Shown: piece by piece, positions 7,270-17,652 of the stretch | Layout: every line of letters begins with the position of its first letter | How positions within the stretch are numbered: the stretch's first letter is position 1 | Assembly (NCBI RefSeq): GCF_002075795.1 | Contig: NZ_CP020472.1 | Location: 1,905,001-1,969,000, forward strand | Direction: 5' to 3' | DNA length: 64,000 nucleotides | DNA from: Shewanella japonica | GTDB taxonomy: Bacteria > Pseudomonadota > Gammaproteobacteria > Enterobacterales > Shewanellaceae | Program-made: the position numbers and the translations under genes | The notes under the pieces: generated by a model | Database searches by the model: none | Told to the model about the DNA's origin: nothing | Seen by the model: the letters and a program-made list of their open reading frames with translations, nothing else

Positions 7270-9752
7270 TGGAATTACAATTAGCTTGGCGCTTATTTAA
7301 ACGAGAATTGATGCAAGGGCAACTAGTACTCATTGTATTGGCTATAACCTTGGCCGTGTTATCGGTGAGCGGTTTAGCAAGAGTCAGTGAGCGTTTACAA
7401 GTCGCTATTAATGGTGAAGCGGCTAATTTTATTGCTGCAGATCGTATTATTGATTCTCCTGTGCCTCTGTCTGAGCAAGTGCTCAACATGGCTGAATCTC
7501 TGAATATTCAACATGTGACAAACATGAAATTCAACTCGATGGTGTATTCGGGTGATAATTTTCAACTGGTGACAATTAAAGCGGTGGGTGACGGGTATCC
7601 ATTGCGTGGCGAAATAGAATTATCATCAGGCGTTACCCAAGGACTGCCAAAGACTGGTGAAGCATGGTATGAAAATAGATTAGGTGGCTTATTGGGCTAT
7701 CCGACCACACTGGAGCTGGGTAATACTGAACTTAATTTATCTGCCGAAATCAGCCGATTACCCGATGCTGGCTTTAATCCCTTTGCCTCTTCACCAGTGC
7801 TGTTAATGCGTTTAGATGATGTTGAAGCTACTGGTATTATTCAACCTGGTAGCCGTGTCAGTTATGTATACCAATTTGCTGGTGAGGCCGCGGCGTTAAC
7901 CCAATTTGAAACCCAAGCTAAACCACTACTGAATAACAGTCAGCGCTGGACTGATGTGCAATCTGGGGATTCACCTATTGCATCAGCCATTAAACGTGCT
8001 GAGCGATTTTTATTATTAGCGAGTTTATTAGGTATTGCGCTTGCCTGTGCAGCTATTGGTATTGCTGCACAGCGTTATTGCCAACGTCATTATGACGTTG
8101 TTGCGATGCTAAAAACGTTTGGCGCATCTGCAAAGCAAATTCGAATGCTGTTTGGTGCTCATCTATTGCTGGTTACTGTAGTGGGGATCGTATTAGGGTT
8201 AATTGGCGGCGTAATGTTAGATTTAGCCATCAATCAATTCTTGCCTGCTGAAATTGCTGCTTACTCTCCCCCCTATTCAAGACCCTTGTTACTTGGTGTG
8301 AGTACCGGATTGATCAGCGCATTTATGTTCTCTGCCTACCCATTAATGCGACTATTAGCCATTCCACCTTTACGGGTGCTTCAGCGTCAATTAGAAGGGT
8401 TACAGTTTGGCATGTGGCTCCACTTGCTATTGAGCCTTGGTGCGATGGCCTTACTGGGATACTTATATTCAAAAAGCATTGCGTTAACTATGACCGTAGT
8501 GCTGGCGGTATTACTTTTAGGTGTGTTACTCAGTGTGCTTGGGTTTGTGATGATCCGTTTAGGCCATAGTGTTGGTATGAAAACCACCAACCCATTTCAG
8601 TTAGCACTTGCAGGTCTTAGACGTCGAGCAAGACAAAATGCGGTTCAGTTAGTCGGTTTTAGTAGTGCGCTTGTTTTGTTATTAACAATTTTGGCTCTCA
8701 GACAAGATTTGTTAAATGAATGGCAAAAGCAGTTGCCTGAAAATGCACCTAATTACTTTTTGGTCAATATTGCTCCTGAAGACACTAAACCATTGGATGA
8801 TTTTTTAACAACGCACAATATTAATGCAACTGATATCTATCCTGTGATCCGTGGCCGTTTAACCCATATCAACGATGAGGAACTGATTTCTCGTCAAGAA
8901 GAGAAAGACGGAGTTGAAGGACGTGTTGGGATTTCACGTGAACTGAACCTGACGTATCGTGAAACACTTCCGCCTAATAATGAAATCATTGAAGGGACGT
9001 TTAACCAAGCTGATGATGAGGTGTCAGTTGAGGCCGAAGTTGCTGAACGCTTAGGTTTATCCCTTGGTGACACTATGACTTATACGATTGATAATCAAGA
9101 GTTTAGTGTTAAGGTTGCCAGTTTTAGGCAAGTGCAATGGGAAACCTTACAGCCAAATTTCTTTATGATTTTCAGGCCTAAAGCATTAGAGCCGTTTTCT
9201 TATACTTCTATGGCAAGTTTCCATCTTAATGATGAAGATTTGCAAGCGAATGGCAGTGATTTAACGGCGAATGGGGTTGTGCTGCAATTAATCCAGCAAT
9301 TCCCTACGATATCAGTGATTGATGTCGGGGCTATGGTGGGGCAGTTACGTCAAATCATTGAGCAAGTGTCGCTATCCTTATCTTTAGTGCTTGCGTTAGT
9401 ATTATTGGCAAGTGCCTTGGTGTTAATCGCGCAAACTGAAGCGGGAATGGCCACTAGACAGCGTGAATTGGCGGTGTTAAGAACATTTGGTGCATCTGGA
9501 TGGTTACTGCGCTCTGCAACCGGTTTGGAGTTTGCCTTATTGGGCGCAATAGCGGGTATATTGGCGGTGATTGTTGCTGAATTCACCCTTTATATGCTTA
9601 AAACACAAGTCTTTGAATTAGTTGTATACATGCACTGGCCTTGGTGGGCAATTGCACCTTTATCCGGTGCGGCTGTGGTTGCCACTTTAGGTATGTGGCG
9701 TTGTAGGCAGCTATTGAATCGCTCGTGCAGTGATTTACTAAAAGCGGGCTGA
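7269..9752 (+). CDS. ybbP: YbbP-type FtsX-like ABC transporter permease
   Basis: An 827-residue inner-membrane permease (E. coli YbbP is about 800). One TM helix lies near residues 15-35, followed by a periplasmic domain. A first FtsX-like block (about 245-370) has the sequence around DVVAMLKTFGASAKQIR. Another membrane pair lies near 380-430, then a second periplasmic domain. The last FtsX block carries RELAVLRTFGASGWLLRSA. It overlaps ybbA by one base (TAATG) and is translationally coupled. The pair is thought to act in lipid or lipoprotein-type export, with TesA divergent; the substrate is not established. Without a working YbbA this permease would lack its motor. Confidence 0.88.
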   Translation: MELQLAWRLFKRELMQGQLVLIVLAITLAVLSVSGLARVSERLQVAINGEAANFIAADRIIDSPVPLSEQVLNMAESLNIQHVTNMKFNSMVYSGDNFQLVTIKAVGDGYPLRGEIELSSGVTQGLPKTGEAWYENRLGGLLGYPTTLELGNTELNLSAEISRLPDAGFNPFASSPVLLMRLDDVEATGIIQPGSRVSYVYQFAGEAAALTQFETQAKPLLNNSQRWTDVQSGDSPIASAIKRAERFLLLASLLGIALACAAIGIAAQRYCQRHYDVVAMLKTFGASAKQIRMLFGAHLLLVTVVGIVLGLIGGVMLDLAINQFLPAEIAAYSPPYSRPLLLGVSTGLISAFMFSAYPLMRLLAIPPLRVLQRQLEGLQFGMWLHLLLSLGAMALLGYLYSKSIALTMTVVLAVLLLGVLLSVLGFVMIRLGHSVGMKTTNPFQLALAGLRRRARQNAVQLVGFSSALVLLLTILALRQDLLNEWQKQLPENAPNYFLVNIAPEDTKPLDDFLTTHNINATDIYPVIRGRLTHINDEELISRQEEKDGVEGRVGISRELNLTYRETLPPNNEIIEGTFNQADDEVSVEAEVAERLGLSLGDTMTYTIDNQEFSVKVASFRQVQWETLQPNFFMIFRPKALEPFSYTSMASFHLNDEDLQANGSDLTANGVVLQLIQQFPTISVIDVGAMVGQLRQIIEQVSLSLSLVLALVLLASALVLIAQTEAGMATRQRELAVLRTFGASGWLLRSATGLEFALLGAIAGILAVIVAEFTLYMLKTQVFELVVYMHWPWWAIAPLSGAAVVATLGMWRCRQLLNRSCSDLLKAG

Positions 9753-9782
9753 TGTCCCTTTTATTGTATGCACGTTAATTTT

Positions 9783-9808
9783 AAGGAGAGCTGATGCTCT
9801 CCTTTTTT
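9783..9808 (+). terminator. Terminator of ybbA-ybbP
   Basis: A 9-bp stem (AAGGAGAGC with GCTCTCCTT), TGAT loop and a T6 tail lie about 30 bp after the ybbP stop. It is a textbook rho-independent terminator. Confidence 0.9.
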
Positions 9809-9873
9809 ATTGATTATGGTATCTTAATAGCTTAAGGCAATAGATAATGCCGGTAATGTTTAATGGAATCATC

Positions 9874-10752
9874 ATGATAAATCAAAAATGGTTAACAACG
9901 TTTTTAAAGTTAGCCGAAACAGGTCACTTTACACAAACTGCTGAAAAATTGTTTATGACTCAACCTGGTGTTAGTCAGCATATTCAGAAGTTAGAAAATC
10001 AACTTAATACGCAGTTGATCCAGCGTTTTGGTAAACGTTTCGAACTCACCGATGCCGGAATGCAGTTGCAGAAATATGGTGAACAGCTATTAAAGCAACA
10101 AGAGCAATTATTAAGTGATATACAGCTTGATTCAGCATTTATCGGGGAGTGCAGGTTTGCTTGTTCAGGGTCACTAGCCATGTGGCTTTATCCAGACTTT
10201 ATTGATTACCAGTTATTACATCCTCAACTACATGTTTCAATTGAAGCTGCGCCGAATAAACGCATTGTTGATCAAGTGCTTAATAACGACATAGAAATTG
10301 GCATCGTTACTCAATTTGTGTCAAATCCAGAGCTTGAAGTCACGCCAGTTGGGTTTGAGAAGTTGCTCATGGTGTTACCTAAGTCTGTTGATGCCGATGA
10401 CTTATCTTTTGAGACGTTATTATCATTAGGCTTGGTTTCACATCCAGATGCTAAGCATTACTTACAGCAAGTGATGAGCTGTAATTTTGATGATTATTCA
10501 GCAGATGATATACCGTTAACCAGTTACGTTAATCAGTTAAATCAAATATTGATGCCTATAACAAAAGGGCTAGGATTTACTGTATTACCTGAATTTGCAG
10601 TAAACAGTGTTTATGAGCAAGGTAATATTACCGTGGCTAATTTGCCAAAGGTCGTAAAAGAGCCTTTATTTATGATCCGCAAAAAACACCGGCCACAACC
10701 CAAAAGGTATGACTGGTTTATTAATAGAATTAAAACCTTGGTAAAAAGTTAA
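9874..10752 (+). CDS. LysR-family transcriptional regulator
   Basis: From ATG 9874 the protein is 292 residues, the normal LysR length. An upstream in-frame ATG at 9847 would add nine residues ahead of the usual MINQKWLTTF opening and is less likely. The N-terminal winged helix-turn-helix spans about residues 1-60 (FLKLAETGHFTQTAEKLF, then QPGVSQHIQKLE). The effector domain from about residue 90 is a type 2 periplasmic-binding fold. The target is unclear. The adjacent convergent gene is the TIGR01777-type epimerase; no divergent partner is present, so context gives little help. Confidence 0.85.
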   Translation: MINQKWLTTFLKLAETGHFTQTAEKLFMTQPGVSQHIQKLENQLNTQLIQRFGKRFELTDAGMQLQKYGEQLLKQQEQLLSDIQLDSAFIGECRFACSGSLAMWLYPDFIDYQLLHPQLHVSIEAAPNKRIVDQVLNNDIEIGIVTQFVSNPELEVTPVGFEKLLMVLPKSVDADDLSFETLLSLGLVSHPDAKHYLQQVMSCNFDDYSADDIPLTSYVNQLNQILMPITKGLGFTVLPEFAVNSVYEQGNITVANLPKVVKEPLFMIRKKHRPQPKRYDWFINRIKTLVKS

Positions 10753-10773
10753 AGCGTAACTGTTTTACAAGGA

Positions 10774-11680
10774 TTATGTTTTAAGGATGGAATCTAAAGC
10801 AGGGTTAATATCAGGGTACTGATAATGAAAACCACTTTCTAATGTCCTTTTGGGTATCACAAATTGGCCTTCAACAATTAAGTCTGCCATTTCACCCATG
10901 GCTAATCTTAAAGCCAAAACCGGTGTTGGGATTATTGCGGGTCTGCCTAAGCTCTGACCGATAGAGCGTGCAAATTGTTTATGGCTTATAGGATTTGGTG
11001 CAGTGGCATTAAACACCCCTTTGGCTGATTTCGTCGACATTAAATGCCATATCAGTGCGGTTAAGTCATCGATATGGATCCAGCTTACACCATGTACTCC
11101 TTTACCAATTGGCCCCCCCAGCCCAAGTTTAAATGGCGGTAGCATTTTGGCTAAGGCCCCCCCCGTTTTTGCCCAAGACGATACCTATTCTAAGTACACA
11201 AACTCGAGTTGATTCAGATTGTGCTTGTAAGGCTAAATGTTCCCATTCATTGCACACTTGGTGACTAAACTCGTCGTGAGCTTTGCTATGCTCATCAACA
11301 GCCGTTGAATCTTGCCTGCCATAATAGCCAATTGCTGATGCACTAATGAAACATTCTGGTGGCGTATCACTTTGTTTAATGAGATGACTTAGTTTAGCGG
11401 TAATATTCCAGCGACTATTACAAATTTTTTGTTTTTGCTGGTGGCTCCAACGCTTACCGACAATGGGCTCACCGGCAAGATTAATAACACAATCAAATTC
11501 ATTTAGATGTTGAAGGCTGTCTAGGTTATTAAGGTATTGGTGGTTGTTGCCTAATATGTTTTTAGCATTTTGACTGTTTCGGGTAATAATGGTGAACTGA
11601 TGGGATTCAGAACTTTGGCTCAATAGTTTTACTAATTGTTGCCCAACAAACCCTGTTGCTCCAGTCATTAATATGTTCAT
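10774..11680 (-). pseudogene. TIGR01777-type NAD(P) epimerase (YfcH/SDR39U1), frameshifted
   Basis: Two minus-strand frames together make one full protein of about 300 residues. The N-terminal part, from ATG 11680, has the Rossmann motif GATGFVGQQL and the SDR Tyr site SAIGYYG. It goes out of frame at a run of eight C (11157-11164). Removing one base there gives GKNGGALAKMLPPF and joins directly to LGLGGPIGKGVHGVSWIHID, as in E. coli YfcH. So the gene has a +1 shift in a homopolymer. It may be a real lesion, a slipping tract or a read error. The family is a short-chain dehydrogenase/epimerase group of unknown substrate. Confidence 0.85.
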
Positions 11681-12102
11681 ATACTCACCATTACTTGTCG
11701 TGTAGATTTACATTGATAGTTAACTAATCTGTTATTCAGGCTATAGTTAATTTAGCGCAAAAAAAGCAGACCTCATAGATATTTACGACTTTATCAAGCT
11801 CCTAGATCAAACATATTTTCATTGAATATTTAGCTTTGGTACAGCTTGAGTTTGATAATCTATTTTTATCCATTGGATTAATTAGCTTTCATTTATTCAT
11901 ATCCTGATAAAGCATAATGAGTATAATGCTAAGTAATTATAATTAAGCCAGTTTACTGGTTAAACCTTATTCAATTAAGCTGTGTTATTGATTTTGAACG
12001 AGATGGAACTAAGCATTATTTTCATGTTTAGTCGTTTTTGTAGCGCAGCAAACTGATGATCCAACTTCACCATCAATACTGACAATAGAAAGGATTTACA
12101 TT
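11681..12102. other. Intergenic region, 422 bp
   Basis: AT-rich spacer between the divergent epimerase and TqsA-like genes. I see no credible ORF or RNA. The only candidate signal for the rightward gene is TTGAAC (11994-11999), a 17-bp spacer and TATTTT (12017-12022), about 80 bp ahead of its ATG. An AGCAT / ATGCT inverted repeat near 11920-11940 is weak. Confidence 0.5.
11994..12022 (+). promoter_or_regulatory. Possible sigma-70 promoter for the TqsA-like gene
   Basis: TTGAAC and TATTTT are separated by 17 bp and lie 81 bp upstream of ATG 12103. Hexamers match the consensus moderately. In DNA this AT-rich chance matches are common, so this is tentative. Confidence 0.3.
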
Positions 12103-13206
12103 ATGAGTGGCGGTAACTCTTCATCAATGGCATTGCGCGGCTTTGCTGTTATGGCTTGCCTCGTGGTCATTTTAGCAGGCATAAAAACAGCTAGTCCTAT
12201 TGTGGTTCCGTTTGTACTGTCGGCATTTTTAGCGGTAATTTGTAATCCAGCTATCAACTTTATGACGCAATATAAAGTGCCTAAATGGCTTTCGGTCATT
12301 TTATTAATGATATTTATTGTATTAATGGGGTTGTGGTTAGCCAGCTTAGTCGGCAGTTCGATAAATGAATTCTCAAATCAAATGCCAATGTACCGTCAAC
12401 AACTTATTGAGCAGTTTTCATGGGTACTTGAAAAACTTAATGCGTTAAATATCAATATTTCAAAAGATAAAGTGCTGGAGTATTTTGATCCAGGTATGGC
12501 ATTAAGCATGACCACGAATATGCTGTCAGGGCTTGGTAATGTTATGGCTAACTTATTCTTAATTATTTTGACTGTTATCTTTATGTTGTTTGAAGCTCAA
12601 TCATTACCGAAGAAGTTTCATTTAGCAGTTGATGATCCTGATATGCGCTTAAAACAGATTGATAAGTTCCTGCATTCAGTTAATCAGTATATGGTCATCA
12701 AAACCTTAGTCAGTATTGGCACCGGTATTATTGTCGGTATTGGTTTAAGCATTATCGGCGTTGATTACGCGTTATTGTGGGCAGTGCTGGCTTTTCTATT
12801 AAATTACATTCCAAATATCGGCTCAATCATTGCTGCTATTCCTGCAGTGTTACTCGCCTTTATCCAAATCGGCCCAGGTGCTGCTGGGATGACAGCTTTA
12901 TTATATTTGGGCACGAATACCGTTATGGGTAATGTGGTTGAACCTCGCTTTATGGGGCGTGGTTTAGGCTTATCAACTTTAGTGGTTTTCTTGTCATTGA
13001 TATTCTGGGGGTGGCTATTAGGCTCAGTCGGTATGTTGCTGTCCGTTCCACTGACCATGATTGTAAAAATCGCACTTGAGTCGAGTGAAAGTGGCAAATG
13101 GTTTGCTATTTTATTATCCGATGTTGATTCAGACGAAGATAATCAGCCGCAAATTGATATTGACTCATCAGATAAGCTTACATCCGAGCCAATTGATAAA
13201 GCATAA
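12103..13206 (+). CDS. tqsA: AI-2E family membrane permease, TqsA-like
   Basis: A 367-residue inner-membrane protein of the AI-2E (PerM) family, with about seven to eight TM helices. N-terminal helices lie at about 8-90, a soluble stretch at about 90-145, then a C-terminal bundle. The segment EPRFMGRGLGLSTLVVFLSL and the following WGWLLGSVGMLLSVPLT are almost identical to E. coli TqsA, which affects export of autoinducer-2. A charged tail (DSDEDNQPQIDIDSSD) extends past the E. coli length. AAAGGA precedes the ATG. It appears monocistronic. The link to AI-2 here is inferred from homology only. Confidence 0.8.
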   Translation: MSGGNSSSMALRGFAVMACLVVILAGIKTASPIVVPFVLSAFLAVICNPAINFMTQYKVPKWLSVILLMIFIVLMGLWLASLVGSSINEFSNQMPMYRQQLIEQFSWVLEKLNALNINISKDKVLEYFDPGMALSMTTNMLSGLGNVMANLFLIILTVIFMLFEAQSLPKKFHLAVDDPDMRLKQIDKFLHSVNQYMVIKTLVSIGTGIIVGIGLSIIGVDYALLWAVLAFLLNYIPNIGSIIAAIPAVLLAFIQIGPGAAGMTALLYLGTNTVMGNVVEPRFMGRGLGLSTLVVFLSLIFWGWLLGSVGMLLSVPLTMIVKIALESSESGKWFAILLSDVDSDEDNQPQIDIDSSDKLTSEPIDKA

Positions 13207-13303
13207 AGGCTTACTTTTGAGGTAGAGACCGGACTTTAAAGGCAATGCGTATGCGAATTATACGTGTTGCATCTAAATACAGTAAAAGAAATTAATAGTG
13301 ATA

Positions 13304-14233
13304 ATGAAGATAAATTCAGTAGAAGACTTTCCGCTTACTCAAGCGTTAGCACAAGCGCAACTCAGTGATGAGTTATGCCGTATTTTTCACGGCAGAGGTG
13401 GCCGTTTTGAAGGTCTAGAGCACTTATGCTTAGATTGGTTTAATCCTGTTTTATTGTTAACTAGCTTTAAAGAGTTAAATGAAACTAACCGTAATGAGCT
13501 AATTGAATACATTACTCTGGTATGGCAGAAATACCATAGTGATCTTGCGTTTAATTTAGTATTTCAATATCGCAACGCTGGCCAAACGATAACGGAAGTT
13601 GTCGCAGGTAAAGTGCCAGAAAAACATGTTGTCACTGAAAATGGTGCTCAATTTTTAGTACATTTATTAAGAGGCCAAAATCACGGAATCTTCCTTGATA
13701 TGGCTAACGGACGACGCTGGGTAAAGACACAAAGTAAAGATAAAAAAGTATTGAATTTATTTGCATATACTTGTGCTTTTTCTGTTGTGGCTTTACAGGG
13801 GGGAGCGACTGACGTTGTTAATATGGACATGAGTAAAGGTGCTTTAAGTATTGGTAAACAGAATCATTTATTGAATGGTTTTGATTCGGGGGCACGTTAC
13901 TTGGGTCATGACATTTTTAGATCGTGGGGAAAACTGACTAAATTAGGCCCTTATGATTTAATTATTGCAGATCCGCCAAGTAATCAAAAAGGCAGTTTTG
14001 TAGCAACTAAAGATTATGTAAGGCTTTTACGCCGTTTACCTGAACTGCTAGCCAAAAACGGCGAAGTATTGCTTTGTTTGAATGCGCCTGAATTAGGATG
14101 CGATTTTTTAATGGAGCAAGTAACTGAAACGGCGCCTTCATTACAATTTATCGAGCGTCTAGATAACCCGACTATTTTTGCTGATATTGATGAGCAAAAA
14201 TCCCTTAAAGTTTTACGCTATAAATTAGTGTAA
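13304..14233 (+). CDS. Class I SAM-dependent methyltransferase (RlmI/K-like fold)
   Basis: A 309-residue protein with an N-terminal region (about 1-115) leading to a Rossmann methyltransferase domain. Motif I is VLNLFAYTCAFSVVALQGGA, motif II VVNMDMSKGAL and the catalytic-type motif IV is IADPPSNQKGSF. The domain resembles PF10672 and the C-terminal part of 23S rRNA m5C/m2G methyltransferases RlmI/RlmL. A PUA domain is absent. The substrate is probably rRNA but is not proven. A GTG at 13298 two codons upstream is an alternative start; neither has a strong ribosome site. Confidence 0.75.
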   Translation: MKINSVEDFPLTQALAQAQLSDELCRIFHGRGGRFEGLEHLCLDWFNPVLLLTSFKELNETNRNELIEYITLVWQKYHSDLAFNLVFQYRNAGQTITEVVAGKVPEKHVVTENGAQFLVHLLRGQNHGIFLDMANGRRWVKTQSKDKKVLNLFAYTCAFSVVALQGGATDVVNMDMSKGALSIGKQNHLLNGFDSGARYLGHDIFRSWGKLTKLGPYDLIIADPPSNQKGSFVATKDYVRLLRRLPELLAKNGEVLLCLNAPELGCDFLMEQVTETAPSLQFIERLDNPTIFADIDEQKSLKVLRYKLV

Positions 14234-14246
14234 ACGGACTTTGATT

Positions 14247-14287
14247 AATGACAATTGAATATTCATTCAGTTGTCATTGACTCTTTT
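14247..14287 (+). terminator. Terminator of the methyltransferase gene
   Basis: A 14-bp stem with one G-T wobble (AATGACAATTGAAT with ATTCAGTTGTCATT) and a 4-nt ATTC loop is followed by GACTCTTTT. It lies 14 bp after the stop. The U tail is short and interrupted but the stem is strong. Confidence 0.7.
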
Positions 14288-14689
14288 GTATTCATTTATG
14301 CTGATTAAAGCACCTTCAAATCTTTTTTACGTGATGTAAATATCATTATCTGCATGCCTTTCACCTGTCATTTTAATTACATCGAAATGCTATTAACAAG
14401 TTGATAACTTTATGTGTAGCAGCTATATATACTAAAGTGCTAAACAATGTGTAAAACGTAAACTGGCATTTAACAACGCTAACATCATCTTTCCGTTTAA
14501 TTATTTTGGTCAATATAAACCTATGCAGGTCAATGTTTGGTGAATTTTATGATCTAGATCAACTTAAATTCGTTTTACCAATTTGTGAGTATATAGTTTA
14601 GTCATTGATTAAAGATAAAATTCTTCCGAATCATGATCAGTAACAACTAGGTTACATATCTTTCATTTGAAACCTCTGCTGGAGGCTCC
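14279..14689. other. Upstream region of napE
   Basis: About 410 bp without a supported gene, AT-rich, separating the methyltransferase terminator from napE. It should hold the nap promoter. The clearest element is the FNR-like palindrome at 14549-14562; a TATA-rich stretch (14590-14597) lies about 35 bp downstream of its centre. I could not support NarP heptamers by eye. Confidence 0.5.
14549..14562 (+). promoter_or_regulatory. FNR/EtrA-like binding site upstream of napEDABC
   Basis: ATGATCTAGATCAA differs from the FNR consensus TTGAT-N4-ATCAA at one base. A TATA-like -10 (about 14590-14597) would put its centre roughly 44-48 bp upstream of a start site, near the -41.5 expected for class II activation. 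FNR-type control of nap operons is established in related bacteria; its action here is inferred. Confidence 0.6.
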
Positions 14690-14848
14690 ATGAGTACAGA
14701 TCCACAAAGCGAAAAAAGCTTAGAGTTGAAAATCTTTATTTTCCTAACGGTTTTTTTAGCGCCTATTTTATCGGCACTTTTAGTCAGTGCACTTGGCTTT
14801 ACCATTTGGTTTAGTCAAATCCTTTCAGGCCCGCCAGGTGCCGGTTAG
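14690..14848 (+). CDS. napE: NapE, small membrane protein of periplasmic nitrate reductase operon
   Basis: A 52-residue ORF with a good site (GGAGG, about 5 nt before the ATG). It has a short charged N-terminus (residues 1-12), a single TM helix (about 15-45, with FLTVFLAPILSALLVSALGF) and the end GPPGAG, as in NapE proteins. It sits directly ahead of napD in the same direction. NapE is a small integral membrane component of nap operons whose exact job is not settled. Confidence 0.88.
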   Translation: MSTDPQSEKSLELKIFIFLTVFLAPILSALLVSALGFTIWFSQILSGPPGAG

Positions 14849-14888
14849 TCTTTAATTAATAACAAAAAATAATAGAGAATGAGTGCTA

Positions 14889-15149
14889 ATGAGCAAAAAA
14901 GAAATCCATGTAACCAGTTTGATTGTGCAAGTTCAACCAGAGCAAATGGCTGAAGTTCGCCAAAAAATTATGGCGATGGAAAATGCTGAATTGTCAGTAA
15001 ACAATGAGATGAAAATTGTCGTGGTAATTGAAGGGCCGACTCAGCGTTCTTTAATGGATGATATCTCGACCATTAACGCAATCCCTGGTGTGTTAAGTGC
15101 CACTATGGTTTATCACCAAAGCGAAGAGCTAGAAGAGGGTGAAGAATGA
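14889..15149 (+). CDS. napD: NapD, chaperone for NapA
   Basis: An 86-residue cytoplasmic protein with the ferredoxin-like fold of NapD, opening [15 protein letters not shown] and containing [16 protein letters not shown] and [12 protein letters not shown]. NapD binds the twin-arginine signal of NapA and holds back export until the cofactor is loaded. ATG 14889 is preferred over the GTG two codons upstream. Its end overlaps napA by 4 bp (ATGA), so the two are translationally coupled, fitting the chaperone-client pair. Confidence 0.92.
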   Translation: MSKKEIHVTSLIVQVQPEQMAEVRQKIMAMENAELSVNNEMKIVVVIEGPTQRSLMDDISTINAIPGVLSATMVYHQSEELEEGEE

Positions 15150-17641
15150 GTATGAACAGACGTGAGTTTATGAAAGCCAATGCCGCGATTGCCGCTGCTG
15201 GCGTTGCTGGAATGGCTTTACCTGCGACAGCAAGTAATTTAATAACGAGTTCTGAGCAAACAAAGTTAGAGTGGAATAAAGCGCCATGTCGTTTTTGTGG
15301 TACGGGCTGTTCAGTCATTGTTGCTACTAGAGACGGTAAGGTGGTTGCTACTCATGGTGATGCTAAAAGTGAAGTTAACCGTGGCTTAAACTGTATTAAA
15401 GGTTATTTCTTATCGAAAATTATGTATGGCCGCGATCGTCTGCAGACTCCAATGCTGCGTATGACAAATGGTCAATATGATAAGAATGGCGAGTTCACAC
15501 CAGTAAGCTGGGATACCGCTTTCGATACCATGGCTGAAAAATGGAAAAAGACCATTAAAGCTAAAGGGCCAACCGCTGTGGGCATGTTCGGTTCCGGTCA
15601 GTGGACAGTTTGGGAAGGTTACGCAGCAGTTAAGCTTATGAAAGCTGGCTTTGGCTCAAACAATATTGACCCGAATGCGCGTCACTGTATGGCATCAGCT
15701 GTAGGTGGTTTCATGCGTACCTTTGGTATTGATGAACCAATGGGGTGTTACGATGATATGGAAGCGGCTGATGCATTCGTATTATGGGGCTCAAACATGG
15801 CTGAGATGCATCCTATTCTCTGGACTCGTGTGACAGATAGACGTCTAAGCGCTCCCCATGTGAAAGTTGCTGTTCTATCTACCTTTGAGCATAGATCATT
15901 TGATTTAGCTGATTTGCCTATTGTGTTTACTCCGCAAACCGATTTGGCCATTCTTAACTTTGTTGCTAATTACATTATTCAAAACGGCAAAGTGAACCAA
16001 GACTTTATCAATAAACACGTTAATTTCCGTAAAGGTGAAACGGATATTGGTTATGGTCTACGTGCATCTCATCCACTGCAAAAGAAAGCTAAAAACGTCG
16101 ATACTGCAGGTGATTCAACTCCAATTGATTTTGCAGAGTTTGCTAAGTTTGTTGCAGATTATGATGTTGAAAGTGTCAGTAAGCTATCCGGTGTGCCCGA
16201 GCACAAGTTGATTGAGCTTGCCGAGTTGTATGCCGATCCTAAAAAGAAGGTTACATCATTCTGGACCATGGGCTTTAACCAACATACTCGTGGTGTGTGG
16301 TGTAATAACTTAATCTACAATATTCACTTACTGGTCGGAAAAATTTCAACCCCAGGTAACAGTCCTTTCTCGTTGACTGGTCAACCTTCTGCGTGTGGTA
16401 CAGCACGTGAAGTAGGTACTTTCTCACATCGTTTACCTGCTGACATGGTGGTCACAAATCCTAAGCATCGTAAACTTGCTGAAGACATTTGGAATATTCC
16501 GAGCGGGATTATTCCGCCTAAACCTGGTTATCACGCAGTTGAGCAAAATCGTCGTCTTAAAGATGGTGATTTAAATTGCTACTGGGTGCAAGTGAACAAC
16601 AACATGCAGGCCGCAGCCAACATGAACGAGGAAGGGCTACCAGGTTATCGTAATCCTGAAAACTTCATCGTTGTATCGGATGCTTATCCAACTGTGACAA
16701 CCCAAGCTGCTGATTTGATATTGCCTTCAGCGATGTGGGTTGAAAAAGAAGGTGCTTACGGTAACGCTGAACGACGTACTCAGTTTTGGCATCAAATGGT
16801 ACAAGCACCAGGTGAGTCCATGTCTGACTTATGGCAGTTAATGGAGTTCTCAAAACGCTTTACGACTGATGAAGTATGGTCAAAAGACGTGCTTGCTGCT
16901 AACCCTCAATATAAGGGTAAAACATTGTTCGAAGTCTTGTTCCAAAATGGCAATGTTGAGAAGTTCCCATTAAGCGATACCGATCCTAAATACATGAACA
17001 ATGAAGCAAAACATTTTGGTTTTTATGTTCAAAAAGGCTTGTTTGAAGAATACGCTGAATTTGGTCGTGGTCATGGACATGATTTAGCTGACTTTGATCG
17101 TTATCACGAAGAGCATGGTTTACGTTGGCCTGTTGTTGACGGCAAAGAAACCAAATGGCGTTATCGTGAAGGTGCGGATCCCTATGTTAAGGCAGGTAAA
17201 GGGTTCGAGTTTTATGGTAAGCCTGATGGCAAAGCCATTATCTTTGCATTACCTTATGAGCCCGCACCAGAGATGCCAGATGAAGAGTTTGATATTTGGC
17301 TATCGACCGGTCGTGTTCTAGAGCATTGGCATTCAGGCTCTATGACTCAGCGTGTCCCTGAACTTTACAAAGCATTCCCTGATGCAGTGTGTTTTATGCA
17401 CCCTGATGATGCTAAGAAGCGTGGGTTACGTCGAGGTGATGAAGTTAAAGTGATTTCTCGCCGCGGTGAGATTAAGACTCGTGTTGAAACCAGAGGTCGT
17501 AATAAGCCACCAATGGGCTTAGTGTTTGTTCCTTGGTTTGATGCTAGCCAGCTCATTAATAAAGTAACGCTTGATGCGACAGATCCATTGTCAAAGCAAA
17601 CAGACTTTAAGAAATGTGCGGTTAAGATTGTCAAAGCTTAA
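15146..17641 (+). CDS. napA: Periplasmic nitrate reductase, catalytic subunit NapA
   Basis: An 831-residue molybdoenzyme that reduces nitrate to nitrite in the periplasm. A Tat signal ([16 protein letters not shown]) leads to cleavage near ATAS, about residue 30. A [4Fe-4S] site follows: CRFCGTGC and, further on, NCIKG. The Mo-ligand cysteine is in [11 protein letters not shown], about residue 182. The bis-MGD binding domains cover the rest to the C-terminus. Length is normal for NapA. The start may be ATG 15146 or 15152. Third gene of napEDABC; NapB is its electron donor. Confidence 0.96.
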   Translation: MSMNRREFMKANAAIAAAGVAGMALPATASNLITSSEQTKLEWNKAPCRFCGTGCSVIVATRDGKVVATHGDAKSEVNRGLNCIKGYFLSKIMYGRDRLQTPMLRMTNGQYDKNGEFTPVSWDTAFDTMAEKWKKTIKAKGPTAVGMFGSGQWTVWEGYAAVKLMKAGFGSNNIDPNARHCMASAVGGFMRTFGIDEPMGCYDDMEAADAFVLWGSNMAEMHPILWTRVTDRRLSAPHVKVAVLSTFEHRSFDLADLPIVFTPQTDLAILNFVANYIIQNGKVNQDFINKHVNFRKGETDIGYGLRASHPLQKKAKNVDTAGDSTPIDFAEFAKFVADYDVESVSKLSGVPEHKLIELAELYADPKKKVTSFWTMGFNQHTRGVWCNNLIYNIHLLVGKISTPGNSPFSLTGQPSACGTAREVGTFSHRLPADMVVTNPKHRKLAEDIWNIPSGIIPPKPGYHAVEQNRRLKDGDLNCYWVQVNNNMQAAANMNEEGLPGYRNPENFIVVSDAYPTVTTQAADLILPSAMWVEKEGAYGNAERRTQFWHQMVQAPGESMSDLWQLMEFSKRFTTDEVWSKDVLAANPQYKGKTLFEVLFQNGNVEKFPLSDTDPKYMNNEAKHFGFYVQKGLFEEYAEFGRGHGHDLADFDRYHEEHGLRWPVVDGKETKWRYREGADPYVKAGKGFEFYGKPDGKAIIFALPYEPAPEMPDEEFDIWLSTGRVLEHWHSGSMTQRVPELYKAFPDAVCFMHPDDAKKRGLRRGDEVKVISRRGEIKTRVETRGRNKPPMGLVFVPWFDASQLINKVTLDATDPLSKQTDFKKCAVKIVKA

Positions 17642-17652
17642 GGAGAATGACC

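Noticed and set aside
10999..11212. Plus-strand frame across the C8 tract
   Set aside because: Shadow of the frameshifted epimerase; composition follows the opposite strand.
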